From: Pyropia haitanensis
Taxonomy: Eukaryota; Rhodophyta; Bangiophyceae; Bangiales; Bangiaceae
Length of the DNA: 64,000 nucleotides
Direction of reading: 5' to 3'
Assembly: GCA_008729055.1 (NCBI GenBank)
Contig: SDUX01000048.1
Span: forward strand, 1-64,000
A program made the position numbers and the translations under genes. Below the pieces are notes generated by a model that was given only the letters and a program-made list of their open reading frames with translations, searched no databases and was not told the origin of the DNA. Positions within the stretch are counted from its first letter, which is position 1, and every line of letters begins with the position of its first letter. Positions 46,201 to 61,200 of the stretch are shown here, in pieces.

Positions 46201-49200
46201 ACACCATCCGGCGGCCGAATTGGCGCGCATACTTCATTCCAGCCATAGATCCGCCCGCTCCATGTCCGAGGTTCGACCCCCACGGTCGTGCATGGGGTGG
46301 TTGACCGCGTCTCACCCACTTTTGGCCACTGTTGCCCACTTTTGCCCACTTTCGCGTGTACAGCAATGCAGCACGCGCTCCGGCGGCCGAATTGGCTCGC
46401 ATCCTTTATTCCAGCCATACATCCGCCCGCTCGACGTCCGAGGTTCCACCCGCACCGTCGTGCATGGGGTGGTTGGCCGACCCGTTTGTTGGCGCGTCCG
46501 TTGGATGCAACGAGTGTTTTGTGGAGCGCCGGTTTCCACGTGTCAATTTTGTGGAATGGTTTTCGCCACGTGGGGGTCCCGACAGCCAGGTGTGACGGTC
46601 GGCGACAAAAGTTCCGCCCTCACACCGTCCACGCCAGTGTGACGGGCGGAACGCGCAGTGGACAGTTTGGGTGGCGGGGCGCACTTTGTGGCCACTGTTG
46701 GACGACTTTCTGGCGACTTTCGCCTCAATTTTCTTTGCAGTTTTGGAAACTTCTTGCCCCCAATTGCCCAATTGTGTTCCAATTTGGCCCCCTGTTTGCC
46801 CACTTTTTGCCCACTTCTTGCCCACTTCCTACCCACTTTTGCCCACTTTTGCCCACTTTTGCCCACTTTTGCGTCTACAGCGATGCTGCACACCATCCGG
46901 CGGCCGAATTGGCGCGCATACTTCATTCCAGCCATAGATCCGCCCGCTCCATGTCCGAGGTTCGACCCCCACGGTCGTGCATGGGGTGGTTGACCGCGTC
47001 TCACCCACTTTTGGCCACTGTTGCCCACTTTTGCCCACTTTCGCGTGTACAGCAATGCAGCACGCGCTCCGGCGGCCGAATTGGCTCGCATCCTTTATTC
47101 CAGCCATACATCCGCCCGCTCGACGTCCGAGGTTCCACCCGCACCGTCGTGCATGGGGTGGTTGGCCGACCCGTTCGTTGGCGCGTCCGTTGGATGCAAC
47201 GAGTGTTTTGTGGAGCGCCGGTTTCCACGTGTCAATTTTGTGGAATGGTTTTCGCCACGTGGGGGTCCCGACAGCCAGGTGTGACGGTCGGCGACAAAAG
47301 TTCCGCCCTCACACCGTCCACGCCAGTGTGACGGGCGGAACGCGCAGTGGACAGTTTGGGTGGCGGGGCGCACTTTGTGGCCACTGTTGGACGACTTTCT
47401 GGCGACTTTCGTCTCAATTTTCTTTGCAGTTTTGGAAACTTCTTGCCCCCAATTGCCCAATTGTGTTCCAATTTGGCCCCCTGTTTGCCCACTTTTTGCC
47501 CACTTCTTGCCCACTTCCTACCCACTTTTGCCCACTTTTGCCCACTTTTGCCCACTTTTGCGTCTACAGCGATGCTGCACACCATCCGGCGGCCGAATTG
47601 GCGCGCATACTTCATTCCAGCCATAGATCCGCCCGCTCCATGTCCGAGGTTCGACCCCCACGGTCGTGCATGGGGTGGTTGACCGCGTCTCACCCACTTT
47701 TGGCCACTGTTGCCCACTTTTGCCCACTTTCGCGTGTACAGCAATGCAGCACGCGCTCCGGCGGCCGAATTGGCTCGCATCCTTTATTCCAGCCATACAT
47801 CCGCCCGCTCGACGTCCGAGGTTCCACCCGCACCGTCGTGCATGGGGTGGTTGGCCGACCCGTTCGTTGGCGCGTCCGTTGGATGCAACGAGTGTTTTGT
47901 GGAGCGCCGGTTTCCACGTGTCAATTTTGTGGAATGGTTTTCGCCACGTGGGGGTCCCGACAGCCAGGTGTGACGGTCGGCGACAAAAGTTCCGCCCTCA
48001 CACCGTCCACGCCAGTGTGACGGGCGGAACGCGCAGTGGACAGTTTGGGTGGCGGGGCGCACTTTGTGGCCACTGTTGGACCACTTTCTGGCGACTTTCG
48101 TCTCAATTTTCTTTGCAGTTTTGGAAACTTCTTGCCCCCAATTGCCCAATTGTGTTCCAATTTGGCCCCCTGTTTGCCCACTTTTTGCCCACTTCTTGCC
48201 CACTTCCTACCCACTTTTGCCCACTTTTGCCCACTTTTGCCCACTTTTGCGTCTACAGCGATGCTGCACACCATCCGGCGGCCGAATTGGCGCGCATACT
48301 TCATTCCAGCCATAGATCCGCCCGCTCCATGTCCGAGGTTCGACCCCCACGGTCGTGCATGGGGTGGTTGACCGCGTCTCACCCACTTTTGGCCACTGTT
48401 GCCCACTTTTGCCCACTTTCGCGTGTACAGCAATGCAGCACGCGCTCCGGCGGCCGAATTGGCTCGCATCCTTTATTCCAGCCATACATCCGCCCGCTCG
48501 ACGTCCGAGGTTCCACCCGCACCGTCGTGCATGGGGTGGTTGGCCGACCCGTTTGTTGGCGCGTCCGTTGGATGCAACGAGTGTTTTGTGGAGCGCCGGT
48601 TTCCACGTGTCAATTTTGTGGAATGGTTTTCGCCACGTGGGGGTCCCGACAGCCAGGTGTGACGGTCGGCGACAAAAGTTCCGCCCTCACACCGTCCACG
48701 CCAGTGTGACGGGCGGAACGCGCAGTGGACAGTTTGGGTGGCGGGGCGCACTTTGTGGCCACTGTTGGACGACTTTCTGGCGACTTTCGCCTCAATTTTC
48801 TTTGCAGTTTTGGAAACTTCTTGCCCCCAATTGCCCAATTGTGTTCCAATTTGGCCCCCTGTTTGCCCACTTTTTGCCCACTTCTTGCCCACTTCCTACC
48901 CACTTTTGCCCACTTTTGCCCACTTTTGCCCACTTTTGCGTCTACAGCGATGCTGCACACCATCCGGCGGCCGAATTGGCGCGCATACTTCATTCCAGCC
49001 ATAGATCCGCCCGCTCCATGTCCGAGGTTCGACCCCCACGGTCGTGCATGGGGTGGTTGACCGCGTCTCACCCACTTTTGGCCACTGTTGCCCACTTTTG
49101 CCCACTTTCGCGTGTACAGCAATGCAGCACGCGCTCCGGCGGCCGAATTGGCTCGCATCCTTTATTCCAGCCATACATCCGCCCGCTCGACGTCCGAGGT

Positions 49201-52200
49201 TCCACCCGCACCGTCGTGCATGGGGTGGTTGGCCGACCCGTTCGTTGGCGCGTCCGTTGGATGCAACGAGTGTTTTGTGGAGCGCCGGTTTCCACGTGTC
49301 AATTTTGTGGAATGGTTTTCGCCACGTGGGGGTCCCGACAGCCAGGTGTGACGGTCGGCGACAAAAGTTCCGCCCTCACACCGTCCACGCCAGTGTGACG
49401 GGCGGAACGCGCAGTGGACAGTTTGGGTGGCGGGGCGCACTTTGTGGCCACTGTTGGACCACTTTCTGGCGACTTTCGCCTCAATTTTCTTTGCAGTTTT
49501 GGAAACTTCTTGCCCCCAATTGCCCAATTGTGTTCCAATTTGGCCCCCTGTTTGCCCACTTTTTGCCCACTTCTTGCCCACTTCCTACCCACTTTTGCCC
49601 ACTTTTGCCCACTTTTGCCCACTTTTGCGTCTACAGCGATGCTGCACACCATCCGGCGGCCGAATTGGCGCGCATACTTCATTCCAGCCATAGATCCGCC
49701 CGCTCCATGTCCGAGGTTCGACCCCCACGGTCGTGCATGGGGTGGTTGACCGCGTCTCACCCACTTTTGGCCACTGTTGCCCACTTTTGCCCACTTTCGC
49801 GTGTACAGCAATGCAGCACGCGCTCCGGCGGCCGAATTGGCTCGCATCCTTTATTCCAGCCATACATCCGCCCGCTCGACGTCCGAGGTTCCACCCGCAC
49901 CGTCGTGCATGGGGTGGTTGGCCGACCCGTTCGTTGGCGCGTCCGTTGGATGCAACGAGTGTTTTGTGGAGCGCCGGTTTCCACGTGTCAATTTTGTGGA
50001 ATGGTTTTCGCCACGTGGGGGTCCCGACAGCCAGGTGTGACGGTCGGCGACAAAAGTTCCGCCCTCACACCGTCCACGCCAGTGTGACGGGCGGAACGCG
50101 CAGTGGACAGTTTGGGTGGCGGGGCGCACTTTGTGGCCACTGTTGGACCACTTTCTGGCGACTTTCGCCTCAATTTTCTTTGCAGTTTTGGAAACTTCTT
50201 GCCCCCAATTGCCCAATTGTGTTCCAATTTGGCCCCCTGTTTGCCCACTTTTTGCCCACTTCTTGCCCACTTCCTACCCACTTTTGCCCACTTTTGCCCA
50301 CTTTTGCCCACTTTTGCGTCTACAGCGATGCTGCACACCATCCGGCGGCCGAATTGGCGCGCATACTTCATTCCAGCCATAGATCCGCCCGCTCCATGTC
50401 CGAGGTTCGACCCCCACGGTCGTGCATGGGGTGGTTGACCGCGTCTCACCCACTTTTGGCCACTGTTGCCCACTTTTGCCCACTTTCGCGTGTACAGCAA
50501 TGCAGCACGCGCTCCGGCGGCCGAATTGGCTCGCATCCTTTATTCCAGCCATACATCCGCCCGCTCGACGTCCGAGGTTCCACCCGCACCGTCGTGCATG
50601 GGGTGGTTGGCCGACCCGTTCGTTGGCGCGTCCGTTGGATGCAACGAGTGTTTTGTGGAGCGCCGGTTTCCACGTGTCAATTTTGTGGAATGGTTTTCGC
50701 CACGTGGGGGTCCCGACAGCCAGGTGTGACGGTCGGCGACAAAAGTTCCGCCCTCACACCGTCCACGCCAGTGTGACGGGCGGAACGCGCAGTGGACAGT
50801 TTGGGTGGCGGGGCGCACTTTGTGGCCACTGTTGGACCACTTTCTGGCGACTTTCGCCTCAATTTTCTTTGCAGTTTTGGAAACTTCTTGCCCCCAATTG
50901 CCCAATTGTGTTCCAATTTGGCCCCCTGTTTGCCCACTTTTTGCCCACTTCTTGCCCACTTCCTACCCACTTTTGCCCACTTTTGCCCACTTTTGCCCAC
51001 TTTTGCGTCTACAGCGATGCTGCACACCATCCGGCGGCCGAATTGGCGCGCATACTTCATTCCAGCCATAGATCCGCCCGCTCCATGTCCGAGGTTCGAC
51101 CCCCACGGTCGTGCATGGGGTGGTTGACCGCGTCTCACCCACTTTTGGCCACTGTTGCCCACTTTTGCCCACTTTCGCGTGTACAGCAATGCAGCACGCG
51201 CTCCGGCGGCCGAATTGGCTCGCATCCTTTATTCCAGCCATACATCCGCCCGCTCGACGTCCGAGGTTCCACCCGCACCGTCGTGCATGGGGTGGTTGGC
51301 CGACCCGTTCGTTGGCGCGTCCGTTGGATGCAACGAGTGTTTTGTGGAGCGCCGGTTTCCACGTGTCAATTTTGTGGAATGGTTTTCGCCACGTGGGGGT
51401 CCCGACAGCCAGGTGTGACGGTCGGCGACAAAAGTTCCGCCCTCACACCGTCCACGCCAGTGTGACGGGCGGAACGCGCAGTGGACAGTTTGGGTGGCGG
51501 GGCGCACTTTGTGGCCACTGTTGGACCACTTTCTGGCGACTTTCGCCTCAATTTTCTTTGCAGTTTTGGAAACTTCTTGCCCCCAATTGCCCAATTGTGT
51601 TCCAATTTGGCCCCCTGTTTGCCCACTTTTTGCCCACTTCTTGCCCACTTCCTACCCACTTTTGCCCACTTTTGCCCACTTTTGCCCACTTTTGCGTCTA
51701 CAGCGATGCTGCACACCATCCGGCGGCCGAATTGGCGCGCATACTTCATTCCAGCCATAGATCCGCCCGCTCCATGTCCGAGGTTCGACCCCCACGGTCG
51801 TGCATGGGGTGGTTGACCGCGTCTCACCCACTTTTGGCCACTGTTGCCCACTTTTGCCCACTTTCGCGTGTACAGCAATGCAGCACGCGCTCCGGCGGCC
51901 GAATTGGCTCGCATCCTTTATTCCAGCCATACATCCGCCCGCTCGACGTCCGAGGTTCCACCCGCACCGTCGTGCATGGGGTGGTTGGCCGACCCGTTCG
52001 TTGGCGCGTCCGTTGGATGCAACGAGTGTTTTGTGGAGCGCCGGTTTCCACGTGTCAATTTTGTGGAATGGTTTTCGCCACGTGGGGGTCCCGACAGCCA
52101 GGTGTGACGGTCGGCGACAAAAGTTCCGCCCTCACACCGTCCACGCCAGTGTGACGGGCGGAACGCGCAGTGGACAGTTTGGGTGGCGGGGCGCACTTTG

Positions 52201-55200
52201 TGGCCACTGTTGGACCACTTTCTGGCGACTTTCGTCTCAATTTTCTTTGCAGTTTTGGAAACTTCTTGCCCCCAATTGCCCAATTGTGTTCCAATTTGGC
52301 CCCCTGTTTGCCCACTTTTTGCCCACTTCTTGCCCACTTCCTACCCACTTTTGCCCACTTTTGCCCACTTTTGCCCACTTTTGCGTCTACAGCGATGCTG
52401 CACACCATCCGGCGGCCGAATTGGCGCGCATACTTCATTCCAGCCATAGATCCGCCCGCTCCATGTCCGAGGTTCGACCCCCACGGTCGTGCATGGGGTG
52501 GTTGACCGCGTCTCACCCACTTTTGGCCACTGTTGCCCACTTTTGCCCACTTTCGCGTGTACAGCAATGCAGCACGCGCTCCGGCGGCCGAATTGGCTCG
52601 CATCCTTTATTCCAGCCATACATCCGCCCGCTCGACGTCCGAGGTTCCACCCGCACCGTCGTGCATGGGGTGGTTGGCCGACCCGTTTGTTGGCGCGTCC
52701 GTTGGATGCAACGAGTGTTTTGTGGAGCGCCGGTTTCCACGTGTCAATTTTGTGGAATGGTTTTCGCCACGTGGGGGTCCCGACAGCCAGGTGTGACGGT
52801 CGGCGACAAAAGTTCCGCCCTCACACCGTCCACGCCAGTGTGACGGGCGGAACGCGCAGTGGACAGTTTGGGTGGCGGGGCGCACTTTGTGGCCACTGTT
52901 GGACGACTTTCTGGCGACTTTCGCCTCAATTTTCTTTGCAGTTTTGGAAACTTCTTGCCCCCAATTGCCCAATTGTGTTCCAATTTGGCCCCCTGTTTGC
53001 CCACTTTTTGCCCACTTCTTGCCCACTTCCTACCCACTTTTGCCCACTTTTGCCCACTTTTGCCCACTTTTGCGTCTACAGCGATGCTGCACACCATCCG
53101 GCGGCCGAATTGGCGCGCATACTTCATTCCAGCCATAGATCCGCCCGCTCCATGTCCGAGGTTCGACCCCCACGGTCGTGCATGGGGTGGTTGACCGCGT
53201 CTCACCCACTTTTGGCCACTGTTGCCCACTTTTGCCCACTTTCGCGTGTACAGCAATGCAGCACGCGCTCCGGCGGCCGAATTGGCTCGCATCCTTTATT
53301 CCAGCCATACATCCGCCCGCTCGACGTCCGAGGTTCCACCCGCACCGTCGTGCATGGGGTGGTTGGCCGACCCGTTCGTTGGCGCGTCCGTTGGATGCAA
53401 CGAGTGTTTTGTGGAGCGCCGGTTTCCACGTGTCAATTTTGTGGAATGGTTTTCGCCACGTGGGGGTCCCGACAGCCAGGTGTGACGGTCGGCGACAAAA
53501 GTTCCGCCCTCACACCGTCCACGCCAGTGTGACGGGCGGAACGCGCAGTGGACAGTTTGGGTGGCGGGGCGCACTTTGTGGCCACTGTTGGACCACTTTC
53601 TGGCGACTTTCGTCTCAATTTTCTTTGCAGTTTTGGAAACTTCTTGCCCCCAATTGCCCAATTGTGTTCCAATTTGGCCCCCTGTTTGCCCACTTTTTGC
53701 CCACTTCTTGCCCACTTCCTACCCACTTTTGCCCACTTTTGCCCACTTTTGCCCACTTTTGCGTCTACAGCGATGCTGCACACCATCCGGCGGCCGAATT
53801 GGCGCGCATACTTCATTCCAGCCATAGATCCGCCCGCTCCATGTCCGAGGTTCGACCCCCACGGTCGTGCATGGGGTGGTTGACCGCGTCTCACCCACTT
53901 TTGGCCACTGTTGCCCACTTTTGCCCACTTTCGCGTGTACAGCAATGCAGCACGCGCTCCGGCGGCCGAATTGGCTCGCATCCTTTATTCCAGCCATACA
54001 TCCGCCCGCTCGACGTCCGAGGTTCCACCCGCACCGTCGTGCATGGGGTGGTTGGCCGACCCGTTTGTTGGCGCGTCCGTTGGATGCAACGAGTGTTTTG
54101 TGGAGCGCCGGTTTCCACGTGTCAATTTTGTGGAATGGTTTTCGCCACGTGGGGGTCCCGACAGCCAGGTGTGACGGTCGGCGACAAAAGTTCCGCCCTC
54201 ACACCGTCCACGCCAGTGTGACGGGCGGAACGCGCAGTGGACAGTTTGGGTGGCGGGGCGCACTTTGTGGCCACTGTTGGACGACTTTCTGGCGACTTTC
54301 GCCTCAATTTTCTTTGCAGTTTTGGAAACTTCTTGCCCCCAATTGCCCAATTGTGTTCCAATTTGGCCCCCTGTTTGCCCACTTTTTGCCCACTTCTTGC
54401 CCACTTCCTACCCACTTTTGCCCACTTTTGCCCACTTTTGCCCACTTTTGCGTCTACAGCGATGCTGCACACCATCCGGCGGCCGAATTGGCGCGCATAC
54501 TTCATTCCAGCCATAGATCCGCCCGCTCCATGTCCGAGGTTCGACCCCCACGGTCGTGCATGGGGTGGTTGACCGCGTCTCACCCACTTTTGGCCACTGT
54601 TGCCCACTTTTGCCCACTTTCGCGTGTACAGCAATGCAGCACGCGCTCCGGCGGCCGAATTGGCTCGCATCCTTTATTCCAGCCATACATCCGCCCGCTC
54701 GACGTCCGAGGTTCCACCCGCACCGTCGTGCATGGGGTGGTTGGCCGACCCGTTCGTTGGCGCGTCCGTTGGATGCAACGAGTGTTTTGTGGAGCGCCGG
54801 TTTCCACGTGTCAATTTTGTGGAATGGTTTTCGCCACGTGGGGGTCCCGACAGCCAGGTGTGACGGTCGGCGACAAAAGTTCCGCCCTCACACCGTCCAC
54901 GCCAGTGTGACGGGCGGAACGCGCAGTGGACAGTTTGGGTGGCGGGGCGCACTTTGTGGCCACTGTTGGACCACTTTCTGGCGACTTTCGCCTCAATTTT
55001 CTTTGCAGTTTTGGAAACTTCTTGCCCCCAATTGCCCAATTGTGTTCCAATTTGGCCCCCTGTTTGCCCACTTTTTGCCCACTTCTTGCCCACTTCCTAC
55101 CCACTTTTGCCCACTTTTGCCCACTTTTGCCCACTTTTGCGTCTACAGCGATGCTGCACACCATCCGGCGGCCGAATTGGCGCGCATACTTCATTCCAGC

Positions 55201-58200
55201 CATAGATCCGCCCGCTCCATGTCCGAGGTTCGACCCCCACGGTCGTGCATGGGGTGGTTGACCGCGTCTCACCCACTTTTGGCCACTGTTGCCCACTTTT
55301 GCCCACTTTCGCGTGTACAGCAATGCAGCACGCGCTCCGGCGGCCGAATTGGCTCGCATCCTTTATTCCAGCCATACATCCGCCCGCTCGACGTCCGAGG
55401 TTCCACCCGCACCGTCGTGCATGGGGTGGTTGGCCGACCCGTTCGTTGGCGCGTCCGTTGGATGCAACGAGTGTTTTGTGGAGCGCCGGTTTCCACGTGT
55501 CAATTTTGTGGAATGGTTTTCGCCACGTGGGGGTCCCGACAGCCAGGTGTGACGGTCGGCGACAAAAGTTCCGCCCTCACACCGTCCACGCCAGTGTGAC
55601 GGGCGGAACGCGCAGTGGACAGTTTGGGTGGCGGGGCGCACTTTGTGGCCACTGTTGGACCACTTTCTGGCGACTTTCGCCTCAATTTTCTTTGCAGTTT
55701 TGGAAACTTCTTGCCCCCAATTGCCCAATTGTGTCCAATTTGGCCCCCTGTTTGCCCACTTTTTGCCCACTTCTTGCCCACTTCCTACCCACTTTTGCCC
55801 ACTTTTGCCCACTTTTGCCCACTTTTGCGTCTACAGCGATGCTGCACACCATCCGGCGGCCGAATTGGCGCGCATACTTCATTCCAGCCATAGATCCGCC
55901 CGCTCCATGTCCGAGGTTCGACCCCCACGGTCGTGCATGGGGTGGTTGACCGCGTCTCACCCACTTTTGGCCACTGTTGCCCACTTTTGCCCACTTTCGC
56001 GTGTACAGCAATGCAGCACGCGCTCCGGCGGCCGAATTGGCTCGCATCCTTTATTCCAGCCATACATCCGCCCGCTCGACGTCCGAGGTTCCACCCGCAC
56101 CGTCGTGCATGGGGTGGTTGGCCGACCCGTTCGTTGGCGCGTCCGTTGGATGCAACGAGTGTTTTGTGGAGCGCCGGTTTCCACGTGTCAATTTTGTGGA
56201 ATGGTTTTCGCCACGTGGGGGTCCCGACAGCCAGGTGTGACGGTCGGCGACAAAAGTTCCGCCCTCACACCGTCCACGCCAGTGTGACGGGCGGAACGCG
56301 CAGTGGACAGTTTGGGTGGCGGGGCGCACTTTGTGGCCACTGTTGGACCACTTTCTGGCGACTTTCGCCTCAATTTTCTTTGCAGTTTTGGAAACTTCTT
56401 GCCCCCAATTGCCCAATTGTGTTCCAATTTGGCCCCCTGTTTGCCCACTTTTTGCCCACTTCTTGCCCACTTCCTACCCACTTTTGCCCACTTTTGCCCA
56501 CTTTTGCCCACTTTTGCGTCTACAGCGATGCTGCACACCATCCGGCGGCCGAATTGGCGCGCATACTTCATTCCAGCCATAGATCCGCCCGCTCCATGTC
56601 CGAGGTTCGACCCCCACGGTCGTGCATGGGGTGGTTGACCGCGTCTCACCCACTTTTGGCCACTGTTGCCCACTTTTGCCCACTTTCGCGTGTACAGCAA
56701 TGCAGCACGCGCTCCGGCGGCCGAATTGGCTCGCATCCTTTATTCCAGCCATACATCCGCCCGCTCGACGTCCGAGGTTCCACCCGCACCGTCGTGCATG
56801 GGGTGGTTGGCCGACCCGTTCGTTGGCGCGTCCGTTGGATGCAACGAGTGTTTTGTGGAGCGCCGGTTTCCACGTGTCAATTTTGTGGAATGGTTTTCGC
56901 CACGTGGGGGTCCCGACAGCCAGGTGTGACGGTCGGCGACAAAAGTTCCGCCCTCACACCGTCCACGCCAGTGTGACGGGCGGAACGCGCAGTGGACAGT
57001 TTGGGTGGCGGGGCGCACTTTGTGGCCACTGTTGGACCACTTTCTGGCGACTTTCGTCTCAATTTTCTTTGCAGTTTTGGAAACTTCTTGCCCCCAATTG
57101 CCCAATTGTGTCCAATTTGGCCCCCTGTTTGCCCACTTTTTGCCCACTTCTTGCCCACTTCCTACCCACTTTTGCCCACTTTTGCCCACTTTTGCCCACT
57201 TTTGCGTCTACAGCGATGCTGCACACCATCCGGCGGCCGAATTGGCGCGCATACTTCATTCCAGCCATAGATCCGCCCGCTCCATGTCCGAGGTTCGACC
57301 CCCACGGTCGTGCATGGGGTGGTTGACCGCGTCTCACCCACTTTTGGCCACTGTTGCCCACTTTTGCCCACTTTCGCGTGTACAGCAATGCAGCACGCGC
57401 TCCGGCGGCCGAATTGGCTCGCATCCTTTATTCCAGCCATACATCCGCCCGCTCGACGTCCGAGGTTCCACCCGCACCGTCGTGCATGGGGTGGTTGGCC
57501 GACCCGTTTGTTGGCGCGTCCGTTGGATGCAACGAGTGTTTTGTGGAGCGCCGGTTTCCACGTGTCAATTTTGTGGAATGGTTTTCGCCACGTGGGGGTC
57601 CCGACAGCCAGGTGTGACGGTCGGCGACAAAAGTTCCGCCCTCACACCGTCCACGCCAGTGTGACGGGCGGAACGCGCAGTGGACAGTTTGGGTGGCGGG
57701 GCGCACTTTGTGGCCACTGTTGGACGACTTTCTGGCGACTTTCGTCTCAATTTTCTTTGCAGTTTTGGAAACTTCTTGCCCCCAATTGCCCAATTGTGTT
57801 CCAATTTGGCCCCCTGTTTGCCCACTTTTTGCCCACTTCTTGCCCACTTCCTACCCACTTTTGCCCACTTTTGCCCACTTTTGCCCACTTTTGCGTCTAC
57901 AGCGATGCTGCACACCATCCGGCGGCCGAATTGGCGCGCATACTTCATTCCAGCCATAGATCCGCCCGCTCCATGTCCGAGGTTCGACCCCCACGGTCGT
58001 GCATGGGGTGGTTGACCGCGTCTCACCCACTTTTGGCCACTGTTGCCCACTTTTGCCCACTTTCGCGTGTACAGCAATGCAGCACGCGCTCCGGCGGCCG
58101 AATTGGCTCGCATCCTTTATTCCAGCCATACATCCGCCCGCTCGACGTCCGAGGTTCCACCCGCACCGTCGTGCATGGGGTGGTTGGCCGACCCGTTTGT

Positions 58201-61200
58201 TGGCGCGTCCGTTGGATGCAACGAGTGTTTTGTGGAGCGCCGGTTTCCACGTGTCAATTTTGTGGAATGGTTTTCGCCACGTGGGGGTCCCGACAGCCAG
58301 GTGTGACGGTCGGCGACAAAAGTTCCGCCCTCACACCGTCCACGCCAGTGTGACGGGCGGAACGCGCAGTGGACAGTTTGGGTGGCGGGGCGCACTTTGT
58401 GGCCACTGTTGGACCACTTTCTGGCGACTTTCGCCTCAATTTTCTTTGCAGTTTTGGAAACTTCTTGCCCCCAATTGCCCAATTGTGTTCCAATTTGGCC
58501 CCCTGTTTGCCCACTTTTTGCCCACTTCTTGCCCACTTCCTACCCACTTTTGCCCACTTTTGCCCACTTTTGCCCACTTTTGCGTCTACAGCGATGCTGC
58601 ACACCATCCGGCGGCCGAATTGGCGCGCATACTTCATTCCAGCCATAGATCCGCCCGCTCCATGTCCGAGGTTCGACCCCCACGGTCGTGCATGGGGTGG
58701 TTGACCGCGTCTCACCCACTTTTGGCCACTGTTGCCCACTTTTGCCCACTTTCGCGTGTACAGCAATGCAGCACGCGCTCCGGCGGCCGAATTGGCTCGC
58801 ATCCTTTATTCCAGCCATACATCCGCCCGCTCGACGTCCGAGGTTCCACCCGCACCGTCGTGCATGGGGTGGTTGGCCGACCCGTTTGTTGGCGCGTCCG
58901 TTGGATGCAACGAGTGTTTTGTGGAGCGCCGGTTTCCACGTGTCAATTTTGTGGAATGGTTTTCGCCACGTGGGGGTCCCGACAGCCAGGTGTGACGGTC
59001 GGCGACAAAAGTTCCGCCCTCACACCGTCCACGCCAGTGTGACGGGCGGAACGCGCAGTGGACAGTTTGGGTGGCGGGGCGCACTTTGTGGCCACTGTTG
59101 GACCACTTTCTGGCGACTTTCGTCTCAATTTTCTTTGCAGTTTTGGAAACTTCTTGCCCCCAATTGCCCAATTGTGTTCCAATTTGGCCCCCTGTTTGCC
59201 CACTTTTTGCCCACTTCTTGCCCACTTCCTACCCACTTTTGCCCACTTTTGCCCACTTTTGCCCACTTTTGCGTCTACAGCGATGCTGCACACCATCCGG
59301 CGGCCGAATTGGCGCGCATACTTCATTCCAGCCATAGATCCGCCCGCTCCATGTCCGAGGTTCGACCCCCACGGTCGTGCATGGGGTGGTTGACCGCGTC
59401 TCACCCACTTTTGGCCACTGTTGCCCACTTTTGCCCACTTTCGCGTGTACAGCAATGCAGCACGCGCTCCGGCGGCCGAATTGGCTCGCATCCTTTATTC
59501 CAGCCATACATCCGCCCGCTCGACGTCCGAGGTTCCACCCGCACCGTCGTGCATGGGGTGGTTGGCCGACCCGTTCGTTGGCGCGTCCGTTGGATGCAAC
59601 GAGTGTTTTGTGGAGCGCCGGTTTCCACGTGTCAATTTTGTGGAATGGTTTTCGCCACGTGGGGGTCCCGACAGCCAGGTGTGACGGTCGGCGACAAAAG
59701 TTCCGCCCTCACACCGTCCACGCCAGTGTGACGGGCGGAACGCGCAGTGGACAGTTTGGGTGGCGGGGCGCACTTTGTGGCCACTGTTGGACCACTTTCT
59801 GGCGACTTTCGCCTCAATTTTCTTTGCAGTTTTGGAAACTTCTTGCCCCCAATTGCCCAATTGTGTCCAATTTGGCCCCCTGTTTGCCCACTTTTTGCCC
59901 ACTTCTTGCCCACTTCCTACCCACTTTTGCCCACTTTTGCCCACTTTTGCCCACTTTTGCGTCTACAGCGATGCTGCACACCATCCGGCGGCCGAATTGG
60001 CGCGCATACTTCATTCCAGCCATAGATCCGCCCGCTCCATGTCCGAGGTTCGACCCCCACGGTCGTGCATGGGGTGGTTGACCGCGTCTCACCCACTTTT
60101 GGCCACTGTTGCCCACTTTTGCCCACTTTCGCGTGTACAGCAATGCAGCACGCGCTCCGGCGGCCGAATTGGCTCGCATCCTTTATTCCAGCCATACATC
60201 CGCCCGCTCGACGTCCGAGGTTCCACCCGCACCGTCGTGCATGGGGTGGTTGGCCGACCCGTTTGTTGGCGCGTCCGTTGGATGCAACGAGTGTTTTGTG
60301 GAGCGCCGGTTTCCACGTGTCAATTTTGTGGAATGGTTTTCGCCACGTGGGGGTCCCGACAGCCAGGTGTGACGGTCGGCGACAAAAGTTCCGCCCTCAC
60401 ACCGTCCACGCCAGTGTGACGGGCGGAACGCGCAGTGGACAGTTTGGGTGGCGGGGCGCACTTTGTGGCCACTGTTGGACCACTTTCTGGCGACTTTCGT
60501 CTCAATTTTCTTTGCAGTTTTGGAAACTTCTTGCCCCCAATTGCCCAATTGTGTCCCAATTTGGCCCCCTGTTTGCCCACTTTTTGCCCACTTCTTGCCC
60601 ACTTCCTACCCACTTTTGCCCACTTTTGCCCACTTTTGCCCACTTTTGCGTCTACAGCGATGCTGCACACCATCCGGCGGCCGAATTGGCGCGCATACTT
60701 CATTCCAGCCATAGATCCGCCCGCTCCATGTCCGAGGTTCGACCCCCACGGTCGTGCATGGGGTGGTTGACCGCGTCTCACCCACTTTTGGCCACTGTTG
60801 CCCACTTTTGCCCACTTTCGCGTGTACAGCAATGCAGCACGCGCTCCGGCGGCCGAATTGGCTCGCATCCTTTATTCCAGCCATACATCCGCCCGCTCGA
60901 CGTCCGAGGTTCCACCCGCACCGTCGTGCATGGGGTGGTTGGCCGACCCGTTCGTTGGCGCGTCCGTTGGATGCAACGAGTGTTTTGTGGAGCGCCGGTT
61001 TCCACGTGTCAATTTTGTGGAATGGTTTTCGCCACGTGGGGGTCCCGACAGCCAGGTGTGACGGTCGGCGACAAAAGTTCCGCCCTCACACCGTCCACGC
61101 CAGTGTGACGGGCGGAACGCGCAGTGGACAGTTTGGGTGGCGGGGCGCACTTTGTGGCCACTGTTGGACCACTTTCTGGCGACTTTCGCCTCAATTTTCT

